From Desmodesmus armatus (taxonomy: Eukaryota > Chlorophyta > Chlorophyceae > Sphaeropleales > Scenedesmaceae): 64,000 nucleotides of DNA. Shown one piece after another: positions 1 through 16,980 of this stretch (positions are counted from its first letter, which is position 1; each line of letters starts with the position of its first letter). A program made the position numbers and the translations under genes. Below the pieces are notes generated by a model. It did not search any database, was not told where the DNA came from, and saw only the letters and a program-made list of their open reading frames with translations. Location of the stretch: positions 558,001-622,000 of the forward strand of contig VIIQ02000039.1 in assembly GCA_007449985.2 (NCBI GenBank), given 5' to 3'.

Positions 1-5115
<5,115 letters not shown>

Positions 5116-6255
5116 ACACATGCACACACACACACATGCCAGCACGCCTTGCTGTGCACATGGCAGGCCAGGTCTGCTTCCCCTTGCTGGGTTGCATGAC
5201 CCAGCAGCAGTTGACGGTCTGTACGGCTGATAGTGCGGCCGCTGTGCAAAGAGCAGGACGGCTTTACATCAGCTTTGCTGGGGGCTTGTCCTGGCTTGCC
5301 TTCAGCAGTGATGGTGGGTTGCACTGCTACAGCTGTGGTGTCTTATGACACATGCTTGTTGGCTTGTCATTTCGCAAGGGACCCAGTTGGGGTGTGCTGG
5401 GATGAGGTTGTGTGTGGGCAACAGCCTCAAGATAGAGGCGGTGTCAGCAGTCCACAGCATTGTGCATCGGATGGGGTGCAGTCCGGAGTGGCTGTGAGGG
5501 CGGAAGGATTGGGAGGGTTGTAGAGCAGTGGGCGGGTGTTGGCTGCGTGTCAGGGTTGCCAGCGGGTGGTTGTAGTGTGCTTGGCCTTGACGTAGTGTTG
5601 TCACATCCAGGGTGGGCTGTTGTTTCTGCGACATGCAGTTCCATCACAACAATTGTAACTCACCTTGGCACCACATCTTTTGTCTTTACCAGCATTGTAA
5701 TTGAGCTCCTGTGGATGCAGCAAAGATGTCAGCTACACCTTCAGCCTCTGCGATCTTACTACAACCTCCAGCCCAGCAAAAGGGCAGCAGTTGGCCAGGC
5801 ACCTTCATGTCACAGTGAGCCAAGGGTTGGGGGGCCCCGAAGCTCGTCTAGCTTCAGCTGCAAATGCATATGCATCACTAACCACTTCTTTTCGTTGACA
5901 GACACGGCAGCTTCAGCCTCTGCAATCTACAACAATACACCTTGCGGCCTGCCATACCAAGGTAGGGGGGGGGGTGTTCGGCAGGACATAGCTTCACCAT
6001 GCTTGCGACGGTGTTCACCTTAGTAATCTTCAATGTGTATGACTGGCACATTTGGCGGTTGCGTTGAGTGAGGTTCACAAGCAATACCCCACAAGCTTCA
6101 ATGGCCGGTGTGCCAGGCTGTCACTACTTCAAACCTTGTGAGGGCGTCCCCCTTTCTAATCAAGCTGCTAGCATTGTGTTTCTATTGCTGGGCAGCAAGT
6201 GGAAGAGTGTACAAACTGTCTTGTGGCTTACACAGTCGCTTCCACTTGATTGACC
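5116..6255. other. CDC48 3' flank and COQ9 5' flank, no gene seen
   Basis: No open frame here resembles a known protein. TGTAA at 5654-5658 is a candidate polyadenylation signal for CDC48. A weak direct repeat (a segment containing CAGCCTCTGC) occurs near 5742 and 5912. Confidence 0.5.
5654..5658 (+). terminator. Candidate TGTAA polyadenylation signal for CDC48
   Basis: TGTAA lies ~540 nt after the CDC48 stop. Long 3' UTRs are usual in green algae. A second TGTAA lies near 5695. Confidence 0.3.
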
Positions 6256-8603
6256 ATGCTGCGATCGCTTGCTACAGCTGGGAGTTCGGCCCTTGGTTGC
6301 TGTCAACTTGTTCCCAGCATATCATCCCTCCTACATCTCCAATCAACGCAATCAACCCTCCAGCAGCGCAACTCGGTCCACACAAGCAGAAGCAGCAGCT
6401 CCCCATCACCACAAGAGCCTGATGTGGACAGATTGCAGCAGCAGCTCCTAGACAATGCTCTGCAGCACGTCAAACGTCTAGGATGGACGCGTTCCAGCCT
6501 GTCTGCCGCAGCAGCAGACATGCAGCTGTCTCCTGCTTCTGTGGGCATGTTCCCTCGAGGCCCCAGTCAGCTGGTGGAACACTTCATTGCCCAGCAGAAT
6601 GCTGAACTGGACAGGTGGGCCATTAGAATTTTGGCGGGAACATCATTGAGAAATCCAAGCCGTCCTGATATCCAGCTTTCCTGCAATGGACAATGGGTGA
6701 ATGATACCCTCTGTCATTGGCACCCTCTGTGACACTGTCCTGTGCTTCTCTTCCTGTTCAACCCTAAACAGGGAGCTCCAAGCAGCACAGCAGCAGTACC
6801 TGGCTCTGCCTCTCAGGCAGCGGATCACAGCAGCAGTCAGGCGCAGGCTGGAGATGAACGTGCAGCACATCGACTCCTGGCCACAGGTGCGAGTGCATGC
6901 ATGGGTGCGCACCCCCTCAACCCCCCCCCCCACCACCCCCCCCATACACACACATACTCTAACACGGCCTGACACTTGTCAGGCTCAAGCGACCCTACCA
7001 ACATCAGTAGCACTGCACTTCAACTTTGTGGCTCCTGGCCACAGGTGTCTGTACATGCACGGGTGCGCACCCCCCCCCCCCCCCGCCCCCCACCCCGCCC
7101 CCCGGCCCAGCCTGACACATGTCAGGCTGGTGCAACTGTTCCAGCAGCAGTAGCAGTGCAATTCAGACGCGCCACAACGTCTAGCAAGGAAGGGAGCCTG
7201 ACAACATGCCCCACCATGCCACCAACCCAAGCTCCACATCACCTCAGGTGCTTGTTTGGCAATAACGGACGCCCGTCTCCTCCCTCCCTCCTCCCCCCGC
7301 CCTCCCTGCTCCCCCCCCCCCCACACACACATCCTTGTGGGGTTATGGGTGATATGCTTCATAGAACTGCTTGCATGTGACTGATATGTTGCCTACATGC
7401 TAGCTATACTTGTATTCTCTCTGCTTAACACACCCCGGGGCTGCCCCTGTACCGCCCGGTGCACACTGCTTGCACTTATCGCAAGGCGTAGCAAGCACCC
7501 TTGTCAAACACTCTCATCCCTTGCCCACCCGCTGTGCAGGCTCTCGCCCTCCTGTCCCAACCTGCCAACGCACCCGCAGCCCTGAAGCTGCTCACTCAGC
7601 TGCTGGACACCATCAACCACCTTGCATGCCTCCCTGGCATCACACGAACCACACCCACACGCATTTTACACTCCCCTGCCAGCCTTCAAACCAGACACTC
7701 CTTGTTCCTATCACGCTCCCCCCCCCCCCCCCCCACCCCCCCCGCGCAGGCCCTTGCACTCCTGTCCCAACCAGCCAACGCACCTGCAGCCCTGAAGTTG
7801 CTTACCCAGCTGCTGGACACCATCTGGTATGCAGCAGGAGACACGGCCACAGACAGCAGCTGGTACACAAAGCGAGCAGCGCTGGCCTCAGTCTACCTGT
7901 CCACGGAACTGTACATGCTCACTGACTACTCACCAGGCTACGCAGGTAAGCCAATATGGTTTGCCCTCCCTTCCCCTCTCCCCCACCCCACCACCACCAC
8001 ACACACGAAAACACACGTGCTGGTTTGTATGGTTGGCCCCAAGCCGCGTGTGAGCACGTCACGTCATATGCCACACATAACATTGCAGGCCAATATTGCT
8101 GGATGAGCTGGTCCATATTGCTATCACGCTGTCAACGCACATGCAGCATGCCACATGCTGCATGCTTGAGTCAACGCTTAGCATGGGTGGACCGGCGCTT
8201 GATGTTGGCTGATGTCGGAAGGGCGTAGCAAGCTTCCGTCAAGCCCATGGGTTAGTTCATCAGCCACACTGGCTTGTGATATGCACACGGCCAACGGCTA
8301 CAGTGGTGTGCGCACGTATCGCTTCCCAGACTTCCTTTGCTCATGTTGTGCTGTGCTGTGCGTTGTTGTGCTGTGTACTGCTTGTACCATGCAGACACTT
8401 GGCAGCAGCTTGAGCGGCGTATCGATGATGTGCTGTGGCTGGGCAGTGCAGCACAGAGCGCAGCAGCGCTGCCGCAGCTGCTGTTGCAGGCGCTGGCGCG
8501 GCTGCAGCAGCCTGCAGCTCAGCAGCAGCAGCAGCCGTCGCACCCGCCGCCGCCGCCGTCGCAATCGCTGCAGCAGCAGCAGCAGCCGGCTGCAGGGCAG
8601 TAG
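6256..8603 (+). CDS. COQ9: COQ9, ubiquinone biosynthesis protein (mitochondrial)
   Basis: COQ9 is a lipid-binding TetR-fold protein that partners the COQ7 hydroxylase in the mitochondrial CoQ synthome. Exons: 6256-6614, 6772-6886, 7750-7945, 8395-8603, totalling 879 nt or 292 residues. The ATG at 6256 is preferred over an upstream TTG. It opens a Ser/Arg-rich segment without acidic residues for its first ~45 residues, typical of a mitochondrial transit peptide. Family motifs seen are HVKRLGWT, VGMFPRGPSQLVEHF, then after the intron ALALLSQPANAPAAL, AAGDTATDSSWYTKRA, YLSTELYMLTDYS and RRIDDVLWLG. The protein ends in an unusual ~40-residue Gln/Pro tail that typical COQ9 proteins lack. Parts of exons 2 and 3 and the 3' tail have partial tandem copies next to them. 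Splice phases agree at every junction. Confidence 0.93.
7020..7050 (+). repeat. Partial copy of COQ9 exon 2 end with donor
   Basis: GCTCCTGGCCACAG followed by GT repeats the end of exon 2 (CGACTCCTGGCCACAG at 6871-6886). The following intronic bases, GTGCGCACCCCC, are also shared. A second shared motif, CCTGACAC-TGTCAGGCT, flanks the unit near 6968 and 7110, so about 140-160 bp was duplicated. Confidence 0.7.
7540..7614 (+). repeat. 75-nt copy of the COQ9 exon 3 start, protein-identical
   Basis: This follows a good AG acceptor and encodes the same 25 residues as 7750-7824 (ALALLSQPANAPAALKLLTQ, then LLDTI). The two copies differ at eight nucleotides, all synonymous, including one CTG/TTG leucine change. 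The offset is 210 nt (70 codons) and the frame is open through the intervening segment into the true exon. Confidence 0.92.
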
Positions 8604-8748
8604 CCGTATCTGTTGGTGCAGGCGATGGCGCAGCAGACAACCAATCATGCCGCAGCAACAGCAGCCAGCAGCTCAGCAGCAGCAGCAGCCGTCACACCTG
8701 CCGCCGCCGCAGCAGCCGGCTGCAGGGCAGTAGCCGCATCTGCTGGTG
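8488..8748 (+). repeat. Tandem duplication of the COQ9 3' coding tail including its stop
   Basis: Two ~130-bp units, about 8488-8618 and 8619-8748, share the CAG-rich Gln/Pro tail, the segment CCGGCTGCAGGGCAGTAG with the stop, and ~15 bp beyond. The first carries the functional stop at 8601-8603; the second lies in the 3' UTR. Confidence 0.8.
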
Positions 8749-9799
8749 GACCTGCTGGCACAGCACCCTGCAGGCTGGCAGCAGCCTCAGCATCAGCAGC
8801 CGCTGTGCAGCTGTCTGGTAGCGGCTGCAGTACTGTAGTGCCATTGCTGGTGTCAGGGGTTGTCAGCTGACAAGCTGGTTGCTGTTGGCGCATGCAATCA
8901 TGTTGCATGTGGCTGAGCTTGGAGGTTGTCCCGGATATTGTGTTATGTAAGGCTGTGCTGAAGATGCAACATCTATAGCTCAAGCTACAGCAGGGAATGC
9001 TACAGAATGCCAGAAGCAGTAACTCCTGCACTGTCTGACTGGTTTTTGTGAACTGGGAGAAATATGCTGGTGCTATTGCATTCTTGAGACTGGGTTTGTC
9101 AGCATCAGCTGTAGCTGCATGCAATTTAAACCGTCACATAAACTAGGATGTGTTTGAACAGCAGCGTGGGTGCAACAGCTGTCAACTGCAGAAGCCCTGG
9201 CAGAGTAGAAAGGGTGCCGGCCAGGTGTCCCCGGCCCACAGCTAGCTGGGTCCCTCCTGGAACATCCCTCTCAACTGTTGTGCCTAAGCCGCCACTTGGC
9301 ACCACACCTGACAGCAAGAAAGCATTGTTGCAGTGACTCAGTCAAAACCAAGAGGATGTTACAGAACATGATGATGTTACAGAACCAGTCAGCACGGCGC
9401 ACAAGACATACTCTGTGGCTTGTCCTGCAGTCCAGCAACCGTCAGCACACTGCATGCATGCAGGCGGCAGGGTCCAAACCTGTCCAACCCTATATGCATG
9501 CTGTACACTGGAGTCACACAACTTTCTTAGGCACATCCCTGCAACCGCCACCCAGTTGCACAGGACACAAAACTAGCCGCTTGGCGGACGGCAGGAGCCA
9601 CCCACCCGCCACACAACCTACGCACCACAGGCACACACAGAACGACACCGCAGCACACACCAGTGACGGGTTCTGTTGCATTCGCACCGTTACCTCTGAA
9701 AAACACATAAGCTGACCGCATGCCATGCCAGCATGCACTACATGCTAGCTGTGCAGTACAGACTGCACAGTACAAGACAGCACAGCTGCGCAGTGACCG
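8749..9799. other. Convergent 3' flanks of COQ9 and the CW-domain gene
   Basis: No gene is supported here. TGTAA occurs on the minus strand at 9363-9359 and 9381-9377, suitably placed as polyadenylation signals for the minus-strand CW gene ending at 9800. A plus-strand TGTAA near 8945 could serve COQ9. Confidence 0.45.
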
Positions 9800-10372
9800 T
9801 CACGCCGCCACAGTTTGTGCTCCTAGCTGCTGTTGCGAAGCAGGCGACTGCTGCTGCTGCTGCTGGGGCTGCTGTCCCTGCGGAGCATCAGCTGCTGCTG
9901 CCGCCGCCATTGCTGCCGTTGCTGCTGCAGCCTCACCACCACCTGCCACTGGCAGCTGCTGCTCCGGCACCTGGCCCCCTCCAACACCACCAGCAGCATA
10001 CGCACCCCCAACAGGGTGCAACTGCTGCTGCTGCTCCTGCTGCTGTTGTGTGCCTGTGACAGCTGCTGCCAAAGCCGGCTGCTGCAGCTGCTGCTGACCT
10101 GCCGCTACCTGTCCATTGGAGTCTACAATAGCAGCACGGGCAACATCGCTGGCTGCTGCTGCTGCTGGGTCGGGCACATGTTCAGACCCCAGGGGTTGCA
10201 TCACCACTGGGGTGCCTGACGCTGCCACCGCCGCAGCACCTGCTGCCTCCAACCCCGCTGTTGCTGCTGCTGCTGCATAGTCCGGCTGCTCCTGCTTTGC
10301 CGACCCGCCATTCGGCAAAGCCGCCTCGGCCTGCTGCTGCTGCTGTTGGTGCTGCTCTGGATGCTGCTGTGG

Positions 10373-10413
<41 letters not shown>

Positions 10414-13400
10414 CCTGCTGCTGCAGGAGCTGCCCATTCTGCTTGGCCGGCCCGGTGCCATTCGTCAGAGCTGCTAGCGTTGTTGCAGCTGCTGCCAGCA
10501 GCGCAAGCTGCGCCACACGCCACCGCTGCTCAACGACGCTGACCTGCTGCTGCACGGGCGGCGGCGGCGGCATCTCCAGCTGCTGCTGCTGTGGCTGCTG
10601 CTGCGGTGCCGCAGGCACTGCCTGCATTCCCAGGCTGATACTGCTGGTGAGAAGGTCCAATGCTTCCACCAACACAGCAGCAGCGTCAGGTGCGTAAGTG
10701 TGCAAGCCGTTCCAGACCCACACTGGGAGACCCAGCTGGCTGGGGGAGTGGCTGCTGCTGCTGCTGCCGCCGCCGGCGGCTGTGGCTGCCGCTCCTGCTG
10801 CTGCTGCAGAAGGTGCTGCGGACGCATCCCACAACCCACCATTGTCCTGTAAGCACGCAGGAGATCACACAGACACCAAGCGCATAGCAGTGGGTGTGAT
10901 GTCAGCCCACAGCCACACAGATAGGAACAAGGTAAAAGCTGATCCGAAGCAACGTCATGCACACCCAACAAAGCAAGGCCCCTTCAGCTTGGCTCATGAA
11001 AACTGCTGTCACGAGACACTGCTGGGGTGCGGCTGCACTCTTATCCTGTACTGAGGCAGGGACTTCAAGCAAGCCAATGGAGCAATCGAGCACAAGGGGG
11101 GGGGGGGGGGGGTACTCACCAAAATGCGTTTGCAGGCCACCTGCAGCTGCTGCTCCTCCTCCTCCTGGCTGGCAAAGAAGCGCGGCAGGTGCTGCGGAGG
11201 CCCTGCGGCAACGACACAGCACAGCACAGTACAGTGCAGCACACACAACAGGGCAGGAGTTGCATACGTTCTGGGCAAGGGTGCCAAATGCCAGTCGTCC
11301 CTGCTGTGTTTGATGCTAGCTCGGTGTGTTCTCCCCTGCGCTGGGTTCCCCAGCTCAACAGCGGACGACCTGCAGCGCTGGACCGTTGACATACACGTCA
11401 GCTGGTGTCCCACCAGCACCACTTCAGTGTCCGGCATGAGCCCTGGTGGCTCAAGTTCCAACCACCAACAGCACCTAGGTCAGGACCAAGCACACGTTTC
11501 CGCATGATAACAAAACAAACCTTCACGCATGGTGACAAAACAAACCTGCACGAACCCATGCAACACAAACACATCAGAAAAACACACAGGCAATCCCACA
11601 GACAGGCACAGATGACTGCCTTGCTTGCACACCTGTGGATCTGCGTTTGCGCTTCTTGCCCACGCCCCCGTAGTCCCACTCGTAGTCCTCGGTTGCATAG
11701 CCCTGCTGCAGCTCGCCAGACCGCCGCCGACGCGCAGCTGCACAGAGGGCGCAGCACAGCAAAGCATGGCACCGCAAGCAGCACAAAGACCATCAACGGT
11801 CAACACACGTGCGTGTGTGTGTGTGTGTGGGGGGGGGGGGGGAGGGGGGGAGGGGGGTCCTATGTCTGCATCCTGATGCACAATTCCACACCAACAGACC
11901 ATCACAGGGATCGGTACCTGCATCCTGATGCAACATTTCACACATGCAGGCCGTACCAGCAATTGGACAGCAATGACTTTGGGGACAGTGTGCACAAAGA
12001 CAGAGGTGAACGGAAGGTGCGCACTGTGCCTTGCATACCTGCCGCTTGGTGTTCCTGCTGCTCCATGTAGTGTTGCTGCTGCTGCTGCTGGTGTAGGTGC
12101 TGCTGCTGGTGGTAGGCATGCTGGGGTGACTGCAGCTGTGCAACTGGCTTCTTGAACTGCTGCATGTTGAAGGTCGGCAGCTGCTTGGCTGCAGTACAGA
12201 CAAATACATACACAGGAAAACACATCTGATGTCAGTGTCACTGTCACTAAGGTGCGTTACCGGGCTCACCCATTTAGGCGGTGACTGTCATGGCGGTCGT
12301 ACTGAGCTGACTCAATTCAATTCGATCCTGAAACATGCATGCCGGGACTGGGCATTTCCGACAATAAGGTCGACACAGCGAAAGCTGCATGCTGCTTACA
12401 AGTGCTGCAGTGGCAACCACCCAGGAGGCATGCAAGCAGGCCTTGAAGAGTGCATGTGCACCTCGGTAGCTGGTGTGCGTTGTTCGTGAAATGCAGGGGT
12501 GCTTGCTTGTAGTGCTGCTGTGTGAGCACTACGCCTTTCTTTGCCGAGGATCACAACACTGCTGCTGGCACCATTGCCTAGTTGGACAGGTCACTCACGT
12601 TTGGCTGCCGCCGCCTGCTGCTGCTGTTGCTGTTGCAGCTCGACCTGCCGCCTGCGCTCCATCTCCCGAGCCTCCCAGTCATCCCCGTCATCATAATGCT
12701 GCAGCAGAGTATGTCATGTGTCAGGTAGCAGGGGTGTGATGTTGTTGATTGATCACAGGCATGGGCCATGGCCCATCCTGTTGTTGGTGCCGTAAGTCAG
12801 GGCTGGGGTGCTGCAGAGGGCGCAGCCACTGCTGGATAATGTGCGTGTGGATGTGAGACAGGGACTGTTGGCTTTCCGCCTCTATTGCAAGCTGTGCAGC
12901 CCGCAAGGTGCCTAGACGCGCACAACTGCACACCAGTGGCGGGCATCTGCTCTGTATCACTGATCGCGATGGCAACAGTGCCCCCACGGCCTGATCAGCC
13001 AACAATATGCCGTTGACAGGTTCAATTGGGGCTGTTGCTGCAGGCATAGCTCCCTTCCTTGCCCCCTGCAAGGCAGTACCGCCTCTACTGCTCACCTCCT
13101 CTGGGAGGTCACATCTGTTGCGCATGGGGTCCGGGTTCATGCTGCAGAACCTGCAAGGGCATACTAACGTTAAACATACACGCCTACATGCGCTGCTGGC
13201 TTGCTGCTGCTGCCGGATCACGTCCAGCTGCTCACCATTCAACGTTGTCTGGTGGTGCCTTCACCCCCAGGGGCAGCTTGCGCCACTTTTTGCAGTTGGG
13301 CTTGTCGCACTGGACCCATACCTCTTCTATAAGCGTAGGGGGAGCGACAGGCAGGCCAAACAGAGGCAACCTGGTGCCCCCCACTGCTCCCTGTGCTGCT

Positions 13401-13423
13401 CCGCTTCCTTTCTTGCCCCTCAT
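9800..13423 (-). CDS. CW-type zinc-finger protein with Gln/Ala-rich tail
   Basis: CW domains bind histone H3K4 methyl marks in several chromatin proteins, so a nuclear chromatin role is inferred. Exons on the minus strand: 13423-13236, 13150-13096, 12698-12599, 12188-12039, 11737-11633, 11202-11120, 10846-9800, giving 1,728 nt or 575 residues with every phase consistent. The CW domain spans exons 1-2: VWVQCDKPNCKKWRKLPLG, then FCSMNPDP and RCDLPEE, with the expected Trp and zinc Cys residues. Exon 3 gives an acidic then arginine-rich segment (HYDDGDDWEAREMERRR). Exon 5 carries the basic run GKKRKRRST, a possible nuclear signal. Exon 6 has EEEEQQLQ. The last exon is ~348 residues, dominated by poly-Gln/Ala/Ser with one ordered stretch (LPVWVWNGLHTYAPDAAAVL). 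No other domain was recognised, so the subfamily is open. The start codon is the first ATG before the CW domain. Confidence 0.82.
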
Positions 13424-14156
13424 GGCTCCCAGCCCGCGGGCACTGCTCCCGACAGGTGATCAGAGTAGAACGATCTATATAAACGACACTTGCGGGGATT
13501 TGCCACGCATAGCAACGGGGTCGGTTTTCTGGCCGCTGTGCTGAGCGTCTAGGCCAGGTTACAAGCCAACGAGGTTAATCAAACACATATGGCCTCCTTG
13601 GTGCAGATTTCCGGGCCCCTGCTGCGTCTTTGGGAGCCCTGTTAGTTCTGAACAGCCCGACAGGTCCTCATGATTGCACGCTGTATGCTTATCTGCAGGC
13701 TCTGATCACGTAGATTCGCTCTAAGACGGGTTCCCCAGTGCCTCAAGTCCAGCTGGTGTGCATACAAAGCAGTTTCAACCCATGGCTTCTGGGGACAAGG
13801 GCACGGCCCCATTGCAGCCAACAAACTCGTGTCGTAGTGCTGGAACAGCGTCCACATTTGTCACAGCATGCCCTGCTGGGAAACTGGACCCCCTGGGGCT
13901 CACCCCTGTCGCCAAGGCAAGCAGCAGGGTGTAGTGCAGTCTGTGTACGATGCACACCGGGGCTTGCAACCAGGCAGAGTCCGAACATTATGCCTGTGTA
14001 TTTGTGCAACATCAATTCCCATCACATCCAGGCCTTCCCTGAATCCTATTTTGATCGCACACCAGCAGCAGGGCGCCTCTTTCACGTTCCTGTCTGCTGC
14101 AGCGTGACCATGGCCCTACCTCTGCACGCACATCCTGCACCCTGGACACCTTGAGC
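13424..14156. promoter_or_regulatory. Divergent intergenic region between the CW gene and the 14-17 kb gene
   Basis: This ~730-bp stretch separates two divergently oriented starts and probably holds both promoters and 5' UTRs. No TATA box or other clear motif was identified. An upstream exon of the plus-strand gene could also lie here, because the segment before 14214 looks like a splice acceptor. Confidence 0.35.
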
Positions 14157-16980
14157 ATGTGCAGTTCACTTTCATGGAGCCATACCTACTGTCCTGCACT
14201 CCCCCACGTGCAGGTGTTTGTGCGCCCCACATCCTCCAAGCGTGGCAAAAAACCAAGTGCCTTGGACAAGCACCTACGCCATGTGGTCCTCCTGCAGCGC
14301 TCCAACAGGCAAGCGAAGATTGTTTCAACTGGAGGACGCAGTGGCACATGACTTATGCAGACCATATACAGAAGTGCCGTGTTGCTGTTGCTGTTGCGCT
14401 CTGCAGTGCTGCAGCACCTGGGGATTTTGTGACAGTCCCCTGGGTCCTACCACAGCGATCCTTCACTCATGCAGGCCAACATCCGCGTACCTGCTGCTTC
14501 TGACACACGTCCTTACTGCTGCCGCATTTCCTTACTGCCGCAACAGGCACAGGGCCCACCAGCACGCAGCAACCGCTCAGCATAAGCACCAGCAGCAGCA
14601 GCGCTTTGCAAACTGGGGCCACAGGCTGAGGAATGCCATCCTGCGGAGAGGCAGCAGCAGCTGCTCCAGCGACCAAAGCAGCAGCAGCCCAGAGCCGTCG
14701 CAGCCAGTCACAGCAGCCGCAGCGCCAGCGCTCAGCCACCACAGCAGCAGCCAGCCTCACTACCACACAGCGGAAGTCATACAGTCCTGGAAGCCGGTAG
14801 CAGCAGCAGCACAAACAAGGGACCTGCAGGGCAAGCTCGCCATGCAGCAGCAGCACCTGCGCAGCAGCCTGCCGGCCGTGCTGGACCCCGACACCTTGGG
14901 ACCCGACTACCATGAGCGACAGCGGCAGAGGCAGGTTGAGATGGGGCAACAGCCACACCAGCAGCAGCACCACCACCATTTCGATCAGCACAATAGCACT
15001 ACCAGCAGCAGCAAGGCTGGGCAAGATGAGCAGGGCAGTTGCCTAGACGTGGATGCATTCCTGGATGCCCTCTTGCACCCAACAGCATCAGCACAGGCCA
15101 AGGGTGCAGGCACAGCGCCAAACCCCACACCAGCAGGACCCACAGCAGCAGCAGGAGCCACCACCCACAACAACTCCAACAAGCAGCCCGCAAACCCCGC
15201 TCAGCACAAGACCAGGCCCGGTAGCAGCTGCAGTAGGGGCCGCCCTGTGCCTGCTTGGGCAGTGACTGAGCAGGAGGCTGCTGCAAAAGGTATGTCCCTG
15301 GGGGTTCTATCGATGGGGGTTGGGCGGTATTGGCCGTGCGCTTGCCTTGGCTGTCTAGCATGCACGTGCTGTCTTTGGTCCGTATGAGAAGGCGGGCAAT
15401 GGAAGTGGGTGACAGACTATAGGAAGCTTGTGCATCAGCACACACGGGTGTACATGCCTGCCTGCTTTCCTGCGCTTCTAACAACGCCTAGTTTGCTGGT
15501 ACGGCATCAGAGCATGTGATACAACCATCCTGTCTGTGCTGCTGCTGCTGCTGGTGGTGGTGGCGGTGGTGTTGCAGAGGCTGCTGCTGCGGACGCTGAG
15601 GAGGAGTCCCTGCTGCAGTTTGCTGAGGAGCTGGACTGGCAGGAGCTGCTGCAGGACCTTGGGGATGAGGAGCTGGCAGCAGCATTCAAGGTGAGACTTG
15701 TGATGCCTTACCTTATGACTGGTCTTCTTCAGAAGGCAACAACTGGGCAGCCGGCCAGCAAGGAGTGGAGTGTATCAATATGGCACCGGTGACACTGCAC
15801 ATGGTGCCACACTCGCTGGGCACCTTACTGCACTCAATGACCTCAGGCTGCCGATTGTCTTTTTGCACGCGTATTTTTGAACATCACCCTACAGGAGTTG
15901 GAGCAGGCGGATGCTGCAGCGGCAGAAGGGCGCCCTGGCGCAGACAGGCGCTGGCAGGAGTGTTTCGTGACGGCACTCAACGCGGCAGCGATGAAGGGCA
16001 TCTCACACAGCAGCACGGCGGCAGCAGACGGCCCTGGCAGCAAGCAGGGCGACAGGTGCAGGTGGGTGACATGATGGACTTGCTATTGGGCTTGTGATGC
16101 ACGACTGGGGGGATGGGCTGTGATTGCATGGGATGAGCCTGGTATGACGCTGCCAGTCACATGGTCAATCAGGCATGTTGCTGGTTGGAACACGCAGTGC
16201 CTCTGCTGCTCTATTTGGTGTCAGCTGCCGCAGCCGGCAGCTGAACCGTACATGCGCGTAAGCCTGTTTGCGCATGAAGGGACGCTGCGCAAACTGCCAA
16301 GAAGTGTGTTGCTGCTGTGTGTGTGCAGTTTTGTGAGCTCAGCCAGTGCAGCAAGGCGTGCAGAGGCAGCAGCAACACGCCGGCAGCAGCTGCTTACCAG
16401 GCTGCACCGCCTCACAGGCACTCAGCACCCAGCATCAGTGACAGGTGCTGCTGCTGGGGCAGTTGCGGCGCCTTCTATCTGTGCCAGCACTGGCAGCAGG
16501 CTGGGCTCTGTGGCGGGTGGCGGCTACGCTGGCATTGCAGCAGGTGGGTGTGCAGCGGAACTGTCTGTGCTTCTGAAGGGATCAAGGAGTGTATGCATGT
16601 CATGCAAGCAGGTCAAAGTCCGTGTGGAGCCTGTCCCAGTTTGAGGCAATGCCTTGTGTGTGCACTGTGACGGTCAGCTGGTGTGGGTGATCAATGAGGT
16701 AGGCTGGCATCACTGTACCCTAGGGTCAGGCCTTTTCCTGCAAAAAGCCATGGGTCAGAGACTGATGTGTGCTGTTGTGCTGTGCTGTGCTGCAGGGGCG
16801 GGCAATGACAGCTGGGACAGCTCCACTGTTGTCAGCAGTGTCTGTGAGGATGTTGGCCGGCTGAGTGCGGCCCTGCAGCATGTTGAGGCTGGGCAGCTGC
16901 TGGCTGAGAACCCTGAGCTCAAGGGGGTGCACAGCACAGCCAGCGTGCGCAGCATGCTCAGCAGGATGGAGGTCGCGTGA
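14157..16980 (+). CDS. Unrecognised Gln/Ser/His-rich protein with helical C-terminal half
   Basis: Exons: 14157-14308, 14547-15289, 15578-15690, 15895-16055, 16329-16543, 16796-16980; 1,569 nt, 522 residues, all phases consistent. The first intron would use a GC donor (CAG then GCAAGC) and the CAACAG acceptor at 14546. Reading straight through instead changes frame and loses the match in character. Exon 1 encodes a basic segment (RPTSSKRGKKPSALDKHLRH). Exon 2 is low-complexity Gln/Ser/His. Exon 3 has an acidic helical motif, LLQFAEELDWQELLQDLGDE. The last exon is helical and ends SVRSMLSRMEVA. The true start is uncertain: a pyrimidine-rich acceptor-like site at 14213 suggests a missed 5' exon. 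I do not recognise the family. TGTAA at 17027-17031 may end the transcript. Confidence 0.6.

Noticed and set aside
11330..11480. Possible extra exon of the CW-domain gene (LEPPGLMPDTEVVLVG or TPADVYVNGPALQ frames)
   Set aside because: Neither frame fits the flanking phases, while exon 5 joins exon 6 directly in frame (RRSTGPPQHLPRFF).
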